Shown: positions 41,179 to 49,862, numbered from the stretch's first letter. The stretch: DNA of 64,000 nt from GCA-003244245 sp052390495 (GCA_052390495.1 JBQTGW010000020.1:1-64000), one strand, 5' to 3'. The notes: generated by a model not told the origin, from the letters alone. Numbers and translations: made by a program.

Positions 41179-41438
41179 CCTACCGCGTTGTCGTCACATC
41201 TCCCGCGCTGCGTGGCTTAAATCGCCTTCCTGCCAAGGTCCATCTGGCGGTCGCTGAATTCATCAACGGTCCGCTGGCGGAGAATCCGCATCGCGTCGGC
41301 AAGATGCTCCGCGACGATCCGACTAAGCGTTACACCGCACGGGTCGGCGTGTATCGGGTCATCTACCGGATTGAGGGCAAGATCCAGGTGGTCAGCGTGG
41401 TGCGGGTAGGCCACCGGGCGGACATCTACCGGCCCTGA
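41175..41438 (+). CDS. RelE/ParE-family toxin
   Basis: 87 residues. TYRVVVTSPALRGLNRLPAK, then GKMLRDDPTKRYTARVGVYR and VIYRIEGKIQVVSVVRVGHR are typical of RelE mRNA interferases, including the basic R-Y-R-V-x-Y core and the C-terminal RVGHRxxIY. It starts with GTG inside the antitoxin stop. Its 3' end overlaps the convergent meaA by 13 bp. Confidence 0.9.
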   Translation: MTYRVVVTSPALRGLNRLPAKVHLAVAEFINGPLAENPHRVGKMLRDDPTKRYTARVGVYRVIYRIEGKIQVVSVVRVGHRADIYRP

Positions 41439-43426
41439 CGCTCACCACGGGTGCGGACGAGATCAACGATCTGGTCCATGATTTCGGTGAGCTCGAAGTC
41501 CTTGGGCGTGAACACCTTGGCGACCCCCTTGGCGAGCAGCACCTCGGCATCCTGCGGCGGGATGATCCCGCCGACCACCACCGGCACGTCCCCGGCGCCC
41601 ACCGCCCGCAGGCCGTCGACCACGGCGGGCACCACTTCCAGATGCGAGCCGGAGAGCACCGACAGACCCACCACGTGCACGTCCTCCTGCACCGCGGCGG
41701 CCACGATCTGCGCAGGCGTGAGCCGGATGCCCTGGTAGACCACCTCGAAGCCGACGTCGCGGGCGCGGACCGCCACCTGTTCGGCGCCGTTGGAATGCCC
41801 GTCCAGGCCAGGCTTGCCGATCAGAATGCGCAGTCGCTCGCCGAGCTCCTCGCCGACACGGCGCACCCGATCCCGCACCCGCGCGATCGCCGAGCCCGCC
41901 TCGCCCGCCGCCGACACACCCGAAACCCCAGTCGGCGCCCGATACTCACCGAACACACCACGCAGCGCCTGCGCCCACTCCCCCGTCGTGACGCCCACCC
42001 GCGCGCACGCCAACGACGCCGCCACCAGGTTGGTGTCGGTCTTGGCCGCGTCGGTCAGCAGGCGCAGGGCTTGATCCACCGCCACCTGATCCCGGCCGGC
42101 CCGCCAGGTCCGGATCGCCTCGATCGCCTGCGCCTCCGTCGCCGGGTCGACGGTCTCAATGGCCCCGGCCCCCTCGGCTTGCAGCGGGCTGGGGTCGGTC
42201 TCAGTGAACCGGTTGACGCCCACCACCGCGTCCTCGCCGTCCTCCATCCGACGACGCCGGGCCGCCAGCGAGGACACCAGTTGCGACTTCATGTAGCCGG
42301 ACTCGACGGCCACGATGGCCCCGCCCATGCCCTGCACCCGGTCGATCTCGGCCCGGGCTCCTTCGGCGATTTCCGCGACCCGCGCCTCGACGACCCGGGA
42401 GCCCTCGAAGAGGTCCTCGTACTCCAACAGGTCAGTCTCATACGCCAGCACCTGCTGCATCCGCAGCGCCCACTGCTGATCCCAGGGCCGAGGCAGCCCC
42501 AGTGCCTCGTTCCAGGCGGGCAACTGCACCGCGCGCGCCCTGGCGTCCCGGGACAGCGTCACCGCGAGCATCTCCAGCACGATGCGCTGCACGTTGTTCT
42601 CCGGCTGCGCCTCGGTGAGCCCGAGCGAGTTGACCTGCACGCCGTAACGGAACCGACGCAGCTTCGGGTCCGCCACCCCGTAGCGGTGCAGGCACGCCTC
42701 GTCCCACAACTGCCCGAAGGCGCGCAGCTTGCACATCTCCTCGACGAAGCGCACCCCGGCGTTGACGAAGAACGACATCCGCCCGACGACCTTCGCGAAG
42801 TCCGCGCGCGCCACCTGCCCGGAGTCCCGCACCGAGTCGAGCACCGCGATCGCCGTGCACATCGCGTAGGCGACCTCCTGGACCGGCGTCGCACCGGCCT
42901 CCTGCAGGTGGTAACTACAGATGTTGATCGGGTTCCACTTGGGGATGTGGTTGACGGTGTAGACCACCATGTCAGTGATCAACCGCAGGCTCGGCTTGGG
43001 CGGGAACACGTAGGTCCCCCGGGACAGGTACTCCTTGATGATGTCGTTCTGCGTGGTGCCCGACAGCTGGGCCAGGTCCGCCCCGCGCTCCTGCGCCACG
43101 CTCGCGTAGAGGGCCAGCAGCCACATGGCGGTGGCGTTGATCGTCATCGAGGTGTTGGCCTGCGCCATCGGGATGCCGTCGAACAGGGTGCGCATGTCAC
43201 CGAGGTGGCTGATCGGCACGCCGACCTTCCCGACCTCGCCGCGAGCCAGCTCATGGTCGGGGTCGTAACCGGTCTGGGTGGGCAGGTCGAAAGCCACCGA
43301 CAACCCCGTCTGCCCCTTGGCGAGGTTGCGCCGGTACAGCGCGTTGGACGTACTCGCCGACGAGTGCCCGGCGTACGTCCGCATCACCCACGGCCGGTCC
43401 CGCTCGTGATCACTGGGGTAGGGCAT
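41426..43426 (-). CDS. meaA: Ethylmalonyl-CoA mutase MeaA
   Basis: 666 residues with catalytic barrel and C-terminal B12-binding domain in one chain. The barrel begins PWVMRTYAGHSSASTSNALY; the cobalamin domain has KPGLDGHSNGAEQVAVRARD (DxHxxG), LSVLSGSHLEVVPAVVDGLR and VVVGGIIPP. Lengths and motifs fit MeaA/Ecm, which turns ethylmalonyl-CoA into methylsuccinyl-CoA after Ccr. The ATG at 43426 has GGAGG 6 nt upstream. No methylsuccinyl-CoA dehydrogenase, mesaconyl-CoA hydratase or malyl-CoA lyase gene is beside it in this window. Confidence 0.93.
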   Translation of the reverse strand: MPYPSDHERDRPWVMRTYAGHSSASTSNALYRRNLAKGQTGLSVAFDLPTQTGYDPDHELARGEVGKVGVPISHLGDMRTLFDGIPMAQANTSMTINATAMWLLALYASVAQERGADLAQLSGTTQNDIIKEYLSRGTYVFPPKPSLRLITDMVVYTVNHIPKWNPINICSYHLQEAGATPVQEVAYAMCTAIAVLDSVRDSGQVARADFAKVVGRMSFFVNAGVRFVEEMCKLRAFGQLWDEACLHRYGVADPKLRRFRYGVQVNSLGLTEAQPENNVQRIVLEMLAVTLSRDARARAVQLPAWNEALGLPRPWDQQWALRMQQVLAYETDLLEYEDLFEGSRVVEARVAEIAEGARAEIDRVQGMGGAIVAVESGYMKSQLVSSLAARRRRMEDGEDAVVGVNRFTETDPSPLQAEGAGAIETVDPATEAQAIEAIRTWRAGRDQVAVDQALRLLTDAAKTDTNLVAASLACARVGVTTGEWAQALRGVFGEYRAPTGVSGVSAAGEAGSAIARVRDRVRRVGEELGERLRILIGKPGLDGHSNGAEQVAVRARDVGFEVVYQGIRLTPAQIVAAAVQEDVHVVGLSVLSGSHLEVVPAVVDGLRAVGAGDVPVVVGGIIPPQDAEVLLAKGVAKVFTPKDFELTEIMDQIVDLVRTRGERQGR

Positions 43427-43628
43427 CGGGCACCTCCGGGCAGCACCGCCTGACTGCATTCGACCCTACTTCCCGGTAACGGACGTCCCGCGATGCCGTT
43501 GCTCACACCACTCCGTGGGCTCACGCAGCCGTAGCGCCAGGTGATTACTCGCGCACATCGGTAGGGATCGACGGTCAGCGCTCTAGCATCGCCCGTGATC
43601 GGTCGAACATGGCAGGGAGGCGTCCGGG

Positions 43629-44510
43629 GTGTCAGTTCATGCGGTGAACGCGGCGCAGCGGGCCACTGAGGCGGCTGCTCGGGCTAGCGGAATTGACGCA
43701 ACGGGGCTGAAGCCCCTGCGGGTCGGGGAGAACGTGATCCTGCTGCTGCCCGACGCTCGGGTGGTCGCCCGCGTTGCCCCAAGCGTCGCGTTGCTGAACT
43801 CGGTGCGGCGGGAGCTACGGGTCGCGACCTGGCTGGCCGGAGCTGGTCTGCCCGCCGTCCGGCCGGTGGCCATGGAGCCGTTCGTGGCCGGCGAGCTGGT
43901 GGTGTCATTCTGGGAGTACCTACCCGAAGTCGAGGCTACCGACCTGGTTACCTTGGCCGATTTCCTCCGGAAGTTGCATACTCTCCCGGTTCCACAAGAG
44001 TTCCAGCTTGGTCCGGTGCGGCCATTCGTCCGCGTCGCCGAACGGATCGAGTCTGCGCCTGCGTTGGCCGAGGCCGATCGTCGATTTTTACGTGACATAC
44101 AGGTTGACCTGGTCGCCCAATGGAATCAGGCCCGGTTCGAGATAGCACCGGCCGTGGTGCACGGCGACGCCCACAATGAAAACCTCGTGCGGTCCCGTGA
44201 CGGGCGAATCGTGTTCCTGGACCTGGAGCGGGTCGGCGTCGGGCAACCGGAATGGGACCTGACCTTAACCGCAGTCCACCACGAATGCGGCTGGCATTGC
44301 GCGACCGACTACGCGGCCTTCATCGACACCTACGGCTACGACGTCCGGACTTCACCAGCCTGGCCGATGCTGAAGGCGATCCGGATGCTGCGCATGACCA
44401 CCTGGCTGGCCGCAGCCACCGCAGGCGACCCCACCCGGGCCGACCAACTGCGGTTTCGAATGGCAACCTTACGGGACAACACCGCACCAGTGGGCTGGGA
44501 TGGGTTCTGA
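43629..44510 (+). CDS. APH-like phosphotransferase
   Basis: 293 residues. The kinase catalytic loop VVHGDAHNENLVRSRDGRI and the metal motif VFLDLERVG identify the aminoglycoside-phosphotransferase/choline-kinase fold. The N-lobe is short (LRVGENVILLLPDARVVARV). Substrate unknown; a resistance role is not shown by the sequence. The GTG at 43629 gives a family-length N-terminus. It converges on the TPR regulator, whose stop is 1 nt away. Confidence 0.82.
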   Translation: MSVHAVNAAQRATEAAARASGIDATGLKPLRVGENVILLLPDARVVARVAPSVALLNSVRRELRVATWLAGAGLPAVRPVAMEPFVAGELVVSFWEYLPEVEATDLVTLADFLRKLHTLPVPQEFQLGPVRPFVRVAERIESAPALAEADRRFLRDIQVDLVAQWNQARFEIAPAVVHGDAHNENLVRSRDGRIVFLDLERVGVGQPEWDLTLTAVHHECGWHCATDYAAFIDTYGYDVRTSPAWPMLKAIRMLRMTTWLAAATAGDPTRADQLRFRMATLRDNTAPVGWDGF

Positions 44511-44511
44511 C

Positions 44512-45888
44512 TCAGGCGACAGCTTGGGCAACGCGTTTGGCGGTTCGGCGCAGCTCGCGCACCCTTGACCGGAAAAGCGCATCCTGTTCGAGGGGCGCGG
44601 CGGTCTTGATGAGCATCCGGATGTCATCGGCGATCCGCCTGGACCGCAGCGGTACGGCCTCGTCGAGGGCCTGTTCGGCAAGCCCGAGACCACGGTGGGG
44701 GTCATCGAACCGCAGCACCAGGCAGGCGACCCGGATCAGGTCGAAGCTGCGGGACCTGGCCCGGTCAGCCGGACTCAGATCGTAGGAGGATTGCAGACGG
44801 TGCTCTGCCATCGTCGCGATGCGCGCGTCGCCAGCATGCATGGCCGCGTCGAACAGGGCACGCCCACCCTCGCACGTCATCTGCGCAGTGCTGTAATACC
44901 GGGCCCAGGTGGGGTGGTCAGGGTCGGCGGCCCGCTGAGCGAACAGCTCATCGGCCTGTCCCACGGCGCGTTCGACGGCGGCAACGTCACCCTGGTGGCC
45001 GAGTGCCTGACCCTCGACGGCGGTCAGGATCGCCCGCGCGACCGGGGACAGGTGCCGGTCCTCGCCATGGGCGAGCCGCATGAGGTCCAGGGTTAGCTCG
45101 TTGCGGTCCAGCCGGATGGCCTGGTGGGCGGCATGGAAAAGGGTATGCGCCCGCTGTTGCACGTCACCGGCCTCGGCGGCGAGCTGCAACGCGACCAGAA
45201 AGAACCGGCGAGCAGCGAAGTGGTCACCGCAGTCGAACGACATGAAACCCGTCCTGCCAGCCAGCCGGGCGGTGCTCGACCGCCAGGCCCGGCGAACTCG
45301 ATCGGACATCGATGATTTAGCCAGAACCGCGCAGCACCATTCAAGTTGCCCGGCGGCGGCGTTGCGGGACATGCCACCACCAAACAACCAATCGGAACTG
45401 TCGAAGAACTCCACGATCTCGCTGAGCTGCTCGACATGGCGCTCGTCAATCCTGGCCGGGACCGCGATGCGGCGCAGCGCCCCACGCAGCAGATCCGGCA
45501 GCTGCGCCGACAGGGCGCCGACCGCAGCGGCGCCGGCGTAGCGGATCAGGCCACTGTCGAGCATGACGTCCTCCGCCCAGGTCGGCTCACCCTCGACGAT
45601 AGACGACGCCACGATCAGCGTCGCCTCACTCGACCGGGAACAGTAAAACCCCAGGTCAGCGTCCGAGGTGGCACCGAGCACCACCCGGAAAGCAGACCGG
45701 TAGGCATCCCCTGGCCAGGTGATCTCACCCCGTTCGACCTTGGACACGTAGTCGGCGTCAATCCCGCACCGCCGACCCGTGGCCTGCTCAACCCGGTCAG
45801 CGGTCATCGCGGCGACTTGGGCCTGCGTAAGCACCCGAGAGCGCCTGGCGAGCTGGAACGCCCGATTCGGGCGAATACTCATAGCCAT
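44512..45888 (-). CDS. XRE-family regulator with TPR-like C-terminus
   Basis: 458 residues. HTH near residues 12-60 (RSRVLTQAQVAAMTADRVEQ, CGIDADYVSKVERGEITWPG) and a long helical region (AHTLFHAAHQAIRLDRNELT, VARAILTAVEGQALGHQGDV). It resembles the regulators at 625 and 26409. ATG 45888 or ATG 45882 may be used. A tiny open frame with a strong ribosome site lies upstream (45919-46002), possibly a leader. The gene converges on the APH-like kinase gene. Confidence 0.83.
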   Translation of the reverse strand: MAMSIRPNRAFQLARRSRVLTQAQVAAMTADRVEQATGRRCGIDADYVSKVERGEITWPGDAYRSAFRVVLGATSDADLGFYCSRSSEATLIVASSIVEGEPTWAEDVMLDSGLIRYAGAAAVGALSAQLPDLLRGALRRIAVPARIDERHVEQLSEIVEFFDSSDWLFGGGMSRNAAAGQLEWCCAVLAKSSMSDRVRRAWRSSTARLAGRTGFMSFDCGDHFAARRFFLVALQLAAEAGDVQQRAHTLFHAAHQAIRLDRNELTLDLMRLAHGEDRHLSPVARAILTAVEGQALGHQGDVAAVERAVGQADELFAQRAADPDHPTWARYYSTAQMTCEGGRALFDAAMHAGDARIATMAEHRLQSSYDLSPADRARSRSFDLIRVACLVLRFDDPHRGLGLAEQALDEAVPLRSRRIADDIRMLIKTAAPLEQDALFRSRVRELRRTAKRVAQAVA

Positions 45889-45918
45889 CCCCTTTCCCTG
45901 TTGTTGCCGCGGACCCTA

Positions 45919-46002
45919 TTACGGCCCAGGCCGGCCACTGCGTCCGGTAGCCAAAGGGCAAGTGCTCCGGACTACTCGGCAGAGGGTGGAAAGGATAGGC
46001 AT
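45919..46002 (-). CDS. Possible 27-residue leader peptide
   Basis: AGGAGG with an 8-nt spacing precedes ATG 46002, the best ribosome site in this intergenic region. The frame encodes MPILSTLCRVVRSTCPLATG plus seven residues and ends TAA 30 nt before the XRE start. CTAGGAG occurs twice in direct repeat just upstream. It could be a real upstream open frame or chance; no similarity is recognised. Confidence 0.3.
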   Translation of the reverse strand: MPILSTLCRVVRSTCPLATGRSGRPGP

Positions 46003-46491
46003 GCGGTAATCCTCCTAGAAAGTCTCCTAGCCCACCCGCAGATTCGCGTCGGTTGTCACTCACGCGCGCCCACACGAAGATCCTCACATGACCCCGTTAA
46101 CGAAGCCGAGGGCAACGACCATGGGCATCCACCTAACAGCGCAACCAGACACGGCCACACCACCTGCTGCGGTGCAGCCATTCCCGGCAGCAACGGTGAT
46201 GCGCCGACCACCGCGACCCACGAAGAAAAACACCGTGCGAGAAACCACACCAGTTCCCCTGCGCACCGGGCCGCGCGAACCACAATTCGGCTCCTAATAG
46301 CGGTCTACGGGGTGCCCAGAATCGCGATTCGGCTCCAAATTGCACCTGGGGGCAGCCCAGAATCGCGATTCGGCTCCTAATGACGCTCGGGAGAGGCTGT
46401 GCTGACCGGTCACACGGGAGGTCAGCTGGTTAGGCTGGGCTGAACATGAGCTCCGCCGCCGGGAGGTCTCCAGATCGGGCACCATGGGCCG
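46003..46491. other. Gene-free region with short repeats
   Basis: No credible gene. The open frames here lack coding character. The notable content is a set of repeats at 46277-46381 and several stop-rich AT-moderate stretches. The end of the region, around 46460-46491, leads into the GTG of the next gene without a clear ribosome site. Confidence 0.5.
46277..46381. repeat. Three direct repeats around GAATCGCGATTC
   Basis: A 27-bp unit GCCCAGAATCGCGATTCGGC plus TCCWAAT occurs at 46314-46340 and 46355-46381 with one mismatch and a period of 41 bp; a shorter diverged unit lies at 46277-46299. GAATCGCGATTC in the middle is a perfect 12-bp palindrome. This could be an operator array or a dispersed intergenic repeat. 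Confidence 0.68.
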
Positions 46492-46830
46492 GTGGAACTG
46501 TCCTTGAACGGCCACCACTTCCTCCTCGGGCCGCTGCTCGCGCTGCTGGTGGTGGGGTTGTTGGGCGGGCTGTTGCGCTGGACCTACGGCACTCACCGCC
46601 AGCACGTAGCACCACCGACCGAGGGCAGCGCTGATGACGAAGGAGATCTCGGCCTGCTCCGCGAGGTGGCCGTGGTGCCCAGCGCAGAGGCCGCCGACGT
46701 ACTCCGCATCCTGGCCGCCGACGGCATCCGCGCCACAGTTCGGCCGACCACGGACGACGTCGGTCGCAGAATCCTGGTCTTCGCCGAGGATGAGCCCGCT
46801 GCCCACGCGCTGCTGTCCCGGCCAGACTGA
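46492..46830 (+). CDS. Small membrane protein with DUF2007-like domain
   Basis: 112 residues from GTG 46492. One N-terminal transmembrane helix (LLGPLLALLVVGLLGGLLRW), an acidic linker, then LREVAVVPSAEAADVLRILA and RRILVFAEDEPAAHALL, resembling the DUF2007 putative signal-transducing domain. Relatives sit next to murA in related actinomycetes as far as I recall. Its stop is 2 nt from the convergent murA stop. Function unknown. Confidence 0.7.
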   Translation: MELSLNGHHFLLGPLLALLVVGLLGGLLRWTYGTHRQHVAPPTEGSADDEGDLGLLREVAVVPSAEAADVLRILAADGIRATVRPTTDDVGRRILVFAEDEPAAHALLSRPD

Positions 46831-46832
46831 GC

Positions 46833-48101
46833 TCAGCGCTGCGGCGGCATGCTGACCCGCTGTACGTCAGCGCCCAGCCGACCCAGGTTCTCCAGGAAGC
46901 GGGGGTAGCCGCGGTCGATGTGGAAGACGTCCCACACTTCGGTGGTCCCCTCAGCGCACAGTCCGGCGAGCACCAGCCCGGCTCCTGCCCGGATGTCGGA
47001 GGCCCACACAGGGGCACTGGACAGCCGCTCGACGCCGCGGACGACCGCGTGGTGGCCGTCGGTGCGTGCGTCTGCGCCCAGGCGCATCATCTCCTCGACG
47101 AACCGGAACCGTGACTCGAACACGTTCTCGGTGATCATCGAGGTGCCCTCGGAGACGGCCGAAAGCGCAATCGCCATGGGCTGCAGATCGGTGGCGAAGC
47201 CCGGATAGGGCAAAGTCACGAAGTCCACCGAGGTGGGTCGGCCCGGCATCACCACCCGGAAACCGTCGCCAGCGCCGTCAATTTCGGCACCGGCCAGGCG
47301 TAGCTTCTCCAACACCAGGTCCAGATGGTGCGGATCGACACCGCGCACCGTGACGTCACCACGGGTCATCGCGGCGGAGAAGGCCCAGGTAGCGCCTACG
47401 ATCCGGTCCCCGATGACGCGATGCTCGGTGGGCGCCAGCTCGTCCACGCCCTCGACGGTGAGCGTGGAGCTGCCTGCTCCGCCGATCCGGGCACCCATCT
47501 GCCGCAGCATCACACACAGGTCGACGATCTCCGGCTCACGGGCCGCATTGTCGATGACCGTGGTGCCCCGCGCGAGTACCGCGGCCATCAGGATGTTCTC
47601 GGTGGCCCCCACGCTTGGGAAGTCCAGCCAGATCTGCGCTCCGTGCAGCCCCTCGGCCTCGGCCACCACACAGCCGTGCTCGATCTCGGTGCGGGCACCC
47701 AACTTGCGGAGCCCGTTCTGGTGCATGTCCAGCGGTCGGGAGCCGATGGCGTCGCCCCCGGGCAGCGCGACCCTGGCCCGACGGCAACGACCGACCAGCG
47801 GGCCGAGCACGCACACCGAGGCGCGCAGCTTGCTGACCGAACCGTAGTCGGCTTCGTGTTTGAGCTCGGCAGGCGTGCAGATGCGCGTGGTGTCGCCTGC
47901 GACGTCGACGTCGCAGCCCAGCCCCCGCAGCACGTCGGCCATCAGCGGAACGTCGAGAATCTCCGGGCAGTTCGTGATCGTGGTGGTGCCCTCGGCCAGC
48001 AGCGCGGCGGCCATCAGCTTCAGCACGCTGTTCTTCGCCCCGACGACCTGCACCTCGCCGGTCAGCCGGGCGCCGCCACGGACCCTGAAGTGCTCGCTCA
48101 C
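46833..48101 (-). CDS. murA: UDP-N-acetylglucosamine 1-carboxyvinyltransferase
   Basis: 422 residues, first committed enzyme of peptidoglycan synthesis. GAKNSVLKLMAAALLAEGTT and KLRASVCVLGPLVGRCRRAR are diagnostic. At the active-site loop the sequence is VALPGGDAIGSRP, with Asp117 in place of the usual cysteine; the same substitution is known in Mycobacterium tuberculosis and confers intrinsic fosfomycin resistance. GTG 48101 starts the family's N-terminus; the frame is open to 48515 but overlaps the divergent adenosyltransferase gene. Confidence 0.95.
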   Translation of the reverse strand: MSEHFRVRGGARLTGEVQVVGAKNSVLKLMAAALLAEGTTTITNCPEILDVPLMADVLRGLGCDVDVAGDTTRICTPAELKHEADYGSVSKLRASVCVLGPLVGRCRRARVALPGGDAIGSRPLDMHQNGLRKLGARTEIEHGCVVAEAEGLHGAQIWLDFPSVGATENILMAAVLARGTTVIDNAAREPEIVDLCVMLRQMGARIGGAGSSTLTVEGVDELAPTEHRVIGDRIVGATWAFSAAMTRGDVTVRGVDPHHLDLVLEKLRLAGAEIDGAGDGFRVVMPGRPTSVDFVTLPYPGFATDLQPMAIALSAVSEGTSMITENVFESRFRFVEEMMRLGADARTDGHHAVVRGVERLSSAPVWASDIRAGAGLVLAGLCAEGTTEVWDVFHIDRGYPRFLENLGRLGADVQRVSMPPQR

Positions 48102-48239
48102 GAGCGCCCATGATGCCGGGAGTGCTCGACCTGCGCGCAACGGGGCGGTCCAGGGCGAAGTCGCGTCACCCGCTGGGGCCAGTCGACTCATTCGAACTCG
48201 TCTGGCCGCAGGCCCCACGGCACAGGAGGCGATACCGTC

Positions 48240-48872
48240 ATGGCTATGGCCGTGCACCTGACGAGGATCTATACCCGTACTGGTGATGACGGGACCAGCG
48301 GTCTTGGCGATTTCTCCCGGGTCAACAAGACTGACCCGCGGCTGGTCGCCTACGCCGACGTGGACGAAGCCAACTGCGCGCTCGGCGTCGCGCTGGCGAT
48401 GGGAGCACTGGAGCAGCGGCTGGTCAGCGTTCTGCGTCAGGTGCAGAACGACCTCTTCGACGTAGGCGCCGACCTGTGCACGCCGATCGCTGCCCCACCA
48501 GACCAGCTCCAACATCCCCCGCTGCGGATCGATGAGGGATATATCACCCGGTTGGAAGACTGGTGTGACGAGTTCAACGACGCGTTACCGAAGCTGGACT
48601 CGTTCATCCTGCCCGGTGGCACCCCCGGCGCGGCGCTGCTGCACACCGCCCGCGTCGTGACTCGAAGGGCCGAACGCAGCGTCTGGGCGCTGGTGGCGGC
48701 CGACGCGGAGCGCACCAGCAAGCTCACGGCGCACTACCTCAACCGGCTCTCCGATCTGCTGTTCATCCTGAGCCGGGTCGCCAATCCGGGCGGCGACGTG
48801 CTCTGGCAGCCCGGGGGCCAACGTCCCGATGGGAACGACCCCGAGAGAAAACAGCGCCGCGAAAACAGCTGA
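48240..48872 (+). CDS. ATP:cob(I)alamin adenosyltransferase, PduO type
   Basis: 210 residues. RIYTRTGDDGTSGLGDFSRV is the ATP-binding N-terminal motif of PduO-type enzymes; VDEANCALGVALAMG, LDSFILPGGTPGAALLHTAR, RRAERSVW and YLNRLSDLLFILSR follow. It makes adenosylcobalamin, the cofactor needed by the mutases at 11886 and 41426. ATG 48240 has AGGAGG at 10 nt; ATG 48246 would match the common family start MAVHLTRIYTRTGDDG and lies 7 nt after TACCGT (a possible leaderless start). Divergent from murA. Confidence 0.93.
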   Translation: MAMAVHLTRIYTRTGDDGTSGLGDFSRVNKTDPRLVAYADVDEANCALGVALAMGALEQRLVSVLRQVQNDLFDVGADLCTPIAAPPDQLQHPPLRIDEGYITRLEDWCDEFNDALPKLDSFILPGGTPGAALLHTARVVTRRAERSVWALVAADAERTSKLTAHYLNRLSDLLFILSRVANPGGDVLWQPGGQRPDGNDPERKQRRENS

Positions 48873-48878
48873 ACGCGC

Positions 48879-49304
48879 TCAGAGCACCGACGGGGTCCTT
48901 CGCCCTGGTGGTGCCGATTCCAGCCAGGACAAGAAACCAGTGAGGGTGTCGTGCTTCATCGCCAGTTCCAGCTCCCCAAGTTCGGTGCGGCACAGCAGAA
49001 CGACCGAACCGCTGGGCATCGCATAGCTCTCCGGCAACGTCGGGTGGCGCCGCTCCATGATCTCCAGGTGGTCTCGATCGAGCACCCGATCCGGGCCTGA
49101 GCGCAGACTGGAGACCCGGAACCAGGAAAAGTCGTCGCCTCGGTACCGGCCAACCCCCAGGTGCCAGCCATGGGGACCGTCGGTGCGGCGTAACCGCAGC
49201 GAGACGTCAATCCCACCCCGACGAGCCAGCCGGATCCGCCGAGCAGCCCGTACAACCAGGAATAGGGCGCCGAGCAGGAGGGCTAACCCGATGATCTCTG
49301 CCAC
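48879..49304 (-). CDS. DUF2550 membrane-anchored protein
   Basis: 141 residues. One N-terminal helix (IIGLALLLGALFLVVRAARR) and a basic/beta-rich DUF2550 domain (GPHGWHLGVGRYRGDDFSWF, YAMPSGSVVLLCRTELGELE). The gene regularly follows atpC in actinomycetes, as here (31 bp gap). Function unknown. GTG 49304 is the start. Confidence 0.85.
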   Translation of the reverse strand: MAEIIGLALLLGALFLVVRAARRIRLARRGGIDVSLRLRRTDGPHGWHLGVGRYRGDDFSWFRVSSLRSGPDRVLDRDHLEIMERRHPTLPESYAMPSGSVVLLCRTELGELELAMKHDTLTGFLSWLESAPPGRRTPSVL

Positions 49305-49334
49305 ACCGATACCCGGCCCGCGCCCGACGGTCCT

Positions 49335-49724
49335 TCAGACGGTTTCGCCGACAGCCTTGAGACGCGCGGTGGCCCGCGCCCGCAGCGATTCGGCCCGCTC
49401 CTGGTCCTCCTCGGAGTCCGCCTTCGCCAAGGCTTCCCTGGCCGCCTGTGGGTCGATCTCGTGAGCGAGCTCAGCGGCCTCGGCCAGCACACTCACCTTG
49501 TCGCCGGTGACCGAGAGAAAACCGCCGAAGACAGCCGCGGTGACCGTGTCACCCCTGGTCGTGGTGATCTTGACGATCCCGCCCTCGACGAGTTCGCCGA
49601 GCAACGGCGTATGACCAGGCAGAATACCCAGCTCACCCTCGGTGGTCTTGGCGAACACCGAGGTAGCCGTCCCCGACCACACCTGGCGCTCCACCGCCAC
49701 CAGCTCGACGGACATCTCAGCCAC
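49335..49724 (-). CDS. atpC: F1 ATP synthase subunit epsilon
   Basis: 129 residues. MSVELVAVERQVWSGTATSV, then ILPGHTPLLGELVEGGIVKI and FGGFLSVTGDKVSVLAEAAE are the beta-sandwich of the epsilon subunit; a short C-terminal helical part follows. The GTG at 49724 has AGGAGG upstream. It is separated from atpD by the opposite-strand proS gene, so it cannot be read from the atp promoter by simple run-through; TAGACT at 49755-49760 (minus strand) may serve as its own -10. Confidence 0.93.
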   Translation of the reverse strand: MAEMSVELVAVERQVWSGTATSVFAKTTEGELGILPGHTPLLGELVEGGIVKITTTRGDTVTAAVFGGFLSVTGDKVSVLAEAAELAHEIDPQAAREALAKADSEEDQERAESLRARATARLKAVGETV

Positions 49725-49754
49725 ACGCGCCTCCTCGCCTCAGACCCCGACCGG

Positions 49755-49856
49755 AGTCTAGTCGGCCCACCTCGCACCACCGGTGCCGGGCGACCCGCAG
49801 CAGCGAGACCGAGCCGCCAGGCCTGGGCCTGTCGCCACCGGGCGGCGGGCTAGGCT
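49755..49856. promoter_or_regulatory. Divergent promoters of atpC and proS
   Basis: On the minus strand TAGACT (49760-49755) lies 31 nt before atpC. On the plus strand TAGGCT (49851-49856) ends 6 nt before the proS ATG, which implies a leaderless proS mRNA. The -35 boxes are not clear, as is common in actinomycetes. Confidence 0.45.
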
Positions 49857-49862
49857 CCGGCC

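Noticed and set aside
41642..43453. 603-residue plus-strand open frame
   Set aside because: Antisense to meaA; low-complexity Arg/His/Pro composition typical of shadow frames in GC-rich DNA.
43629..44510. Aminoglycoside resistance gene
   Set aside because: The fold is APH-like, but nothing in the sequence indicates aminoglycoside binding; many such kinases have other substrates.
46277..46381. CRISPR array
   Set aside because: Only two close repeats plus one diverged copy, very short spacers and no cas genes in the window.
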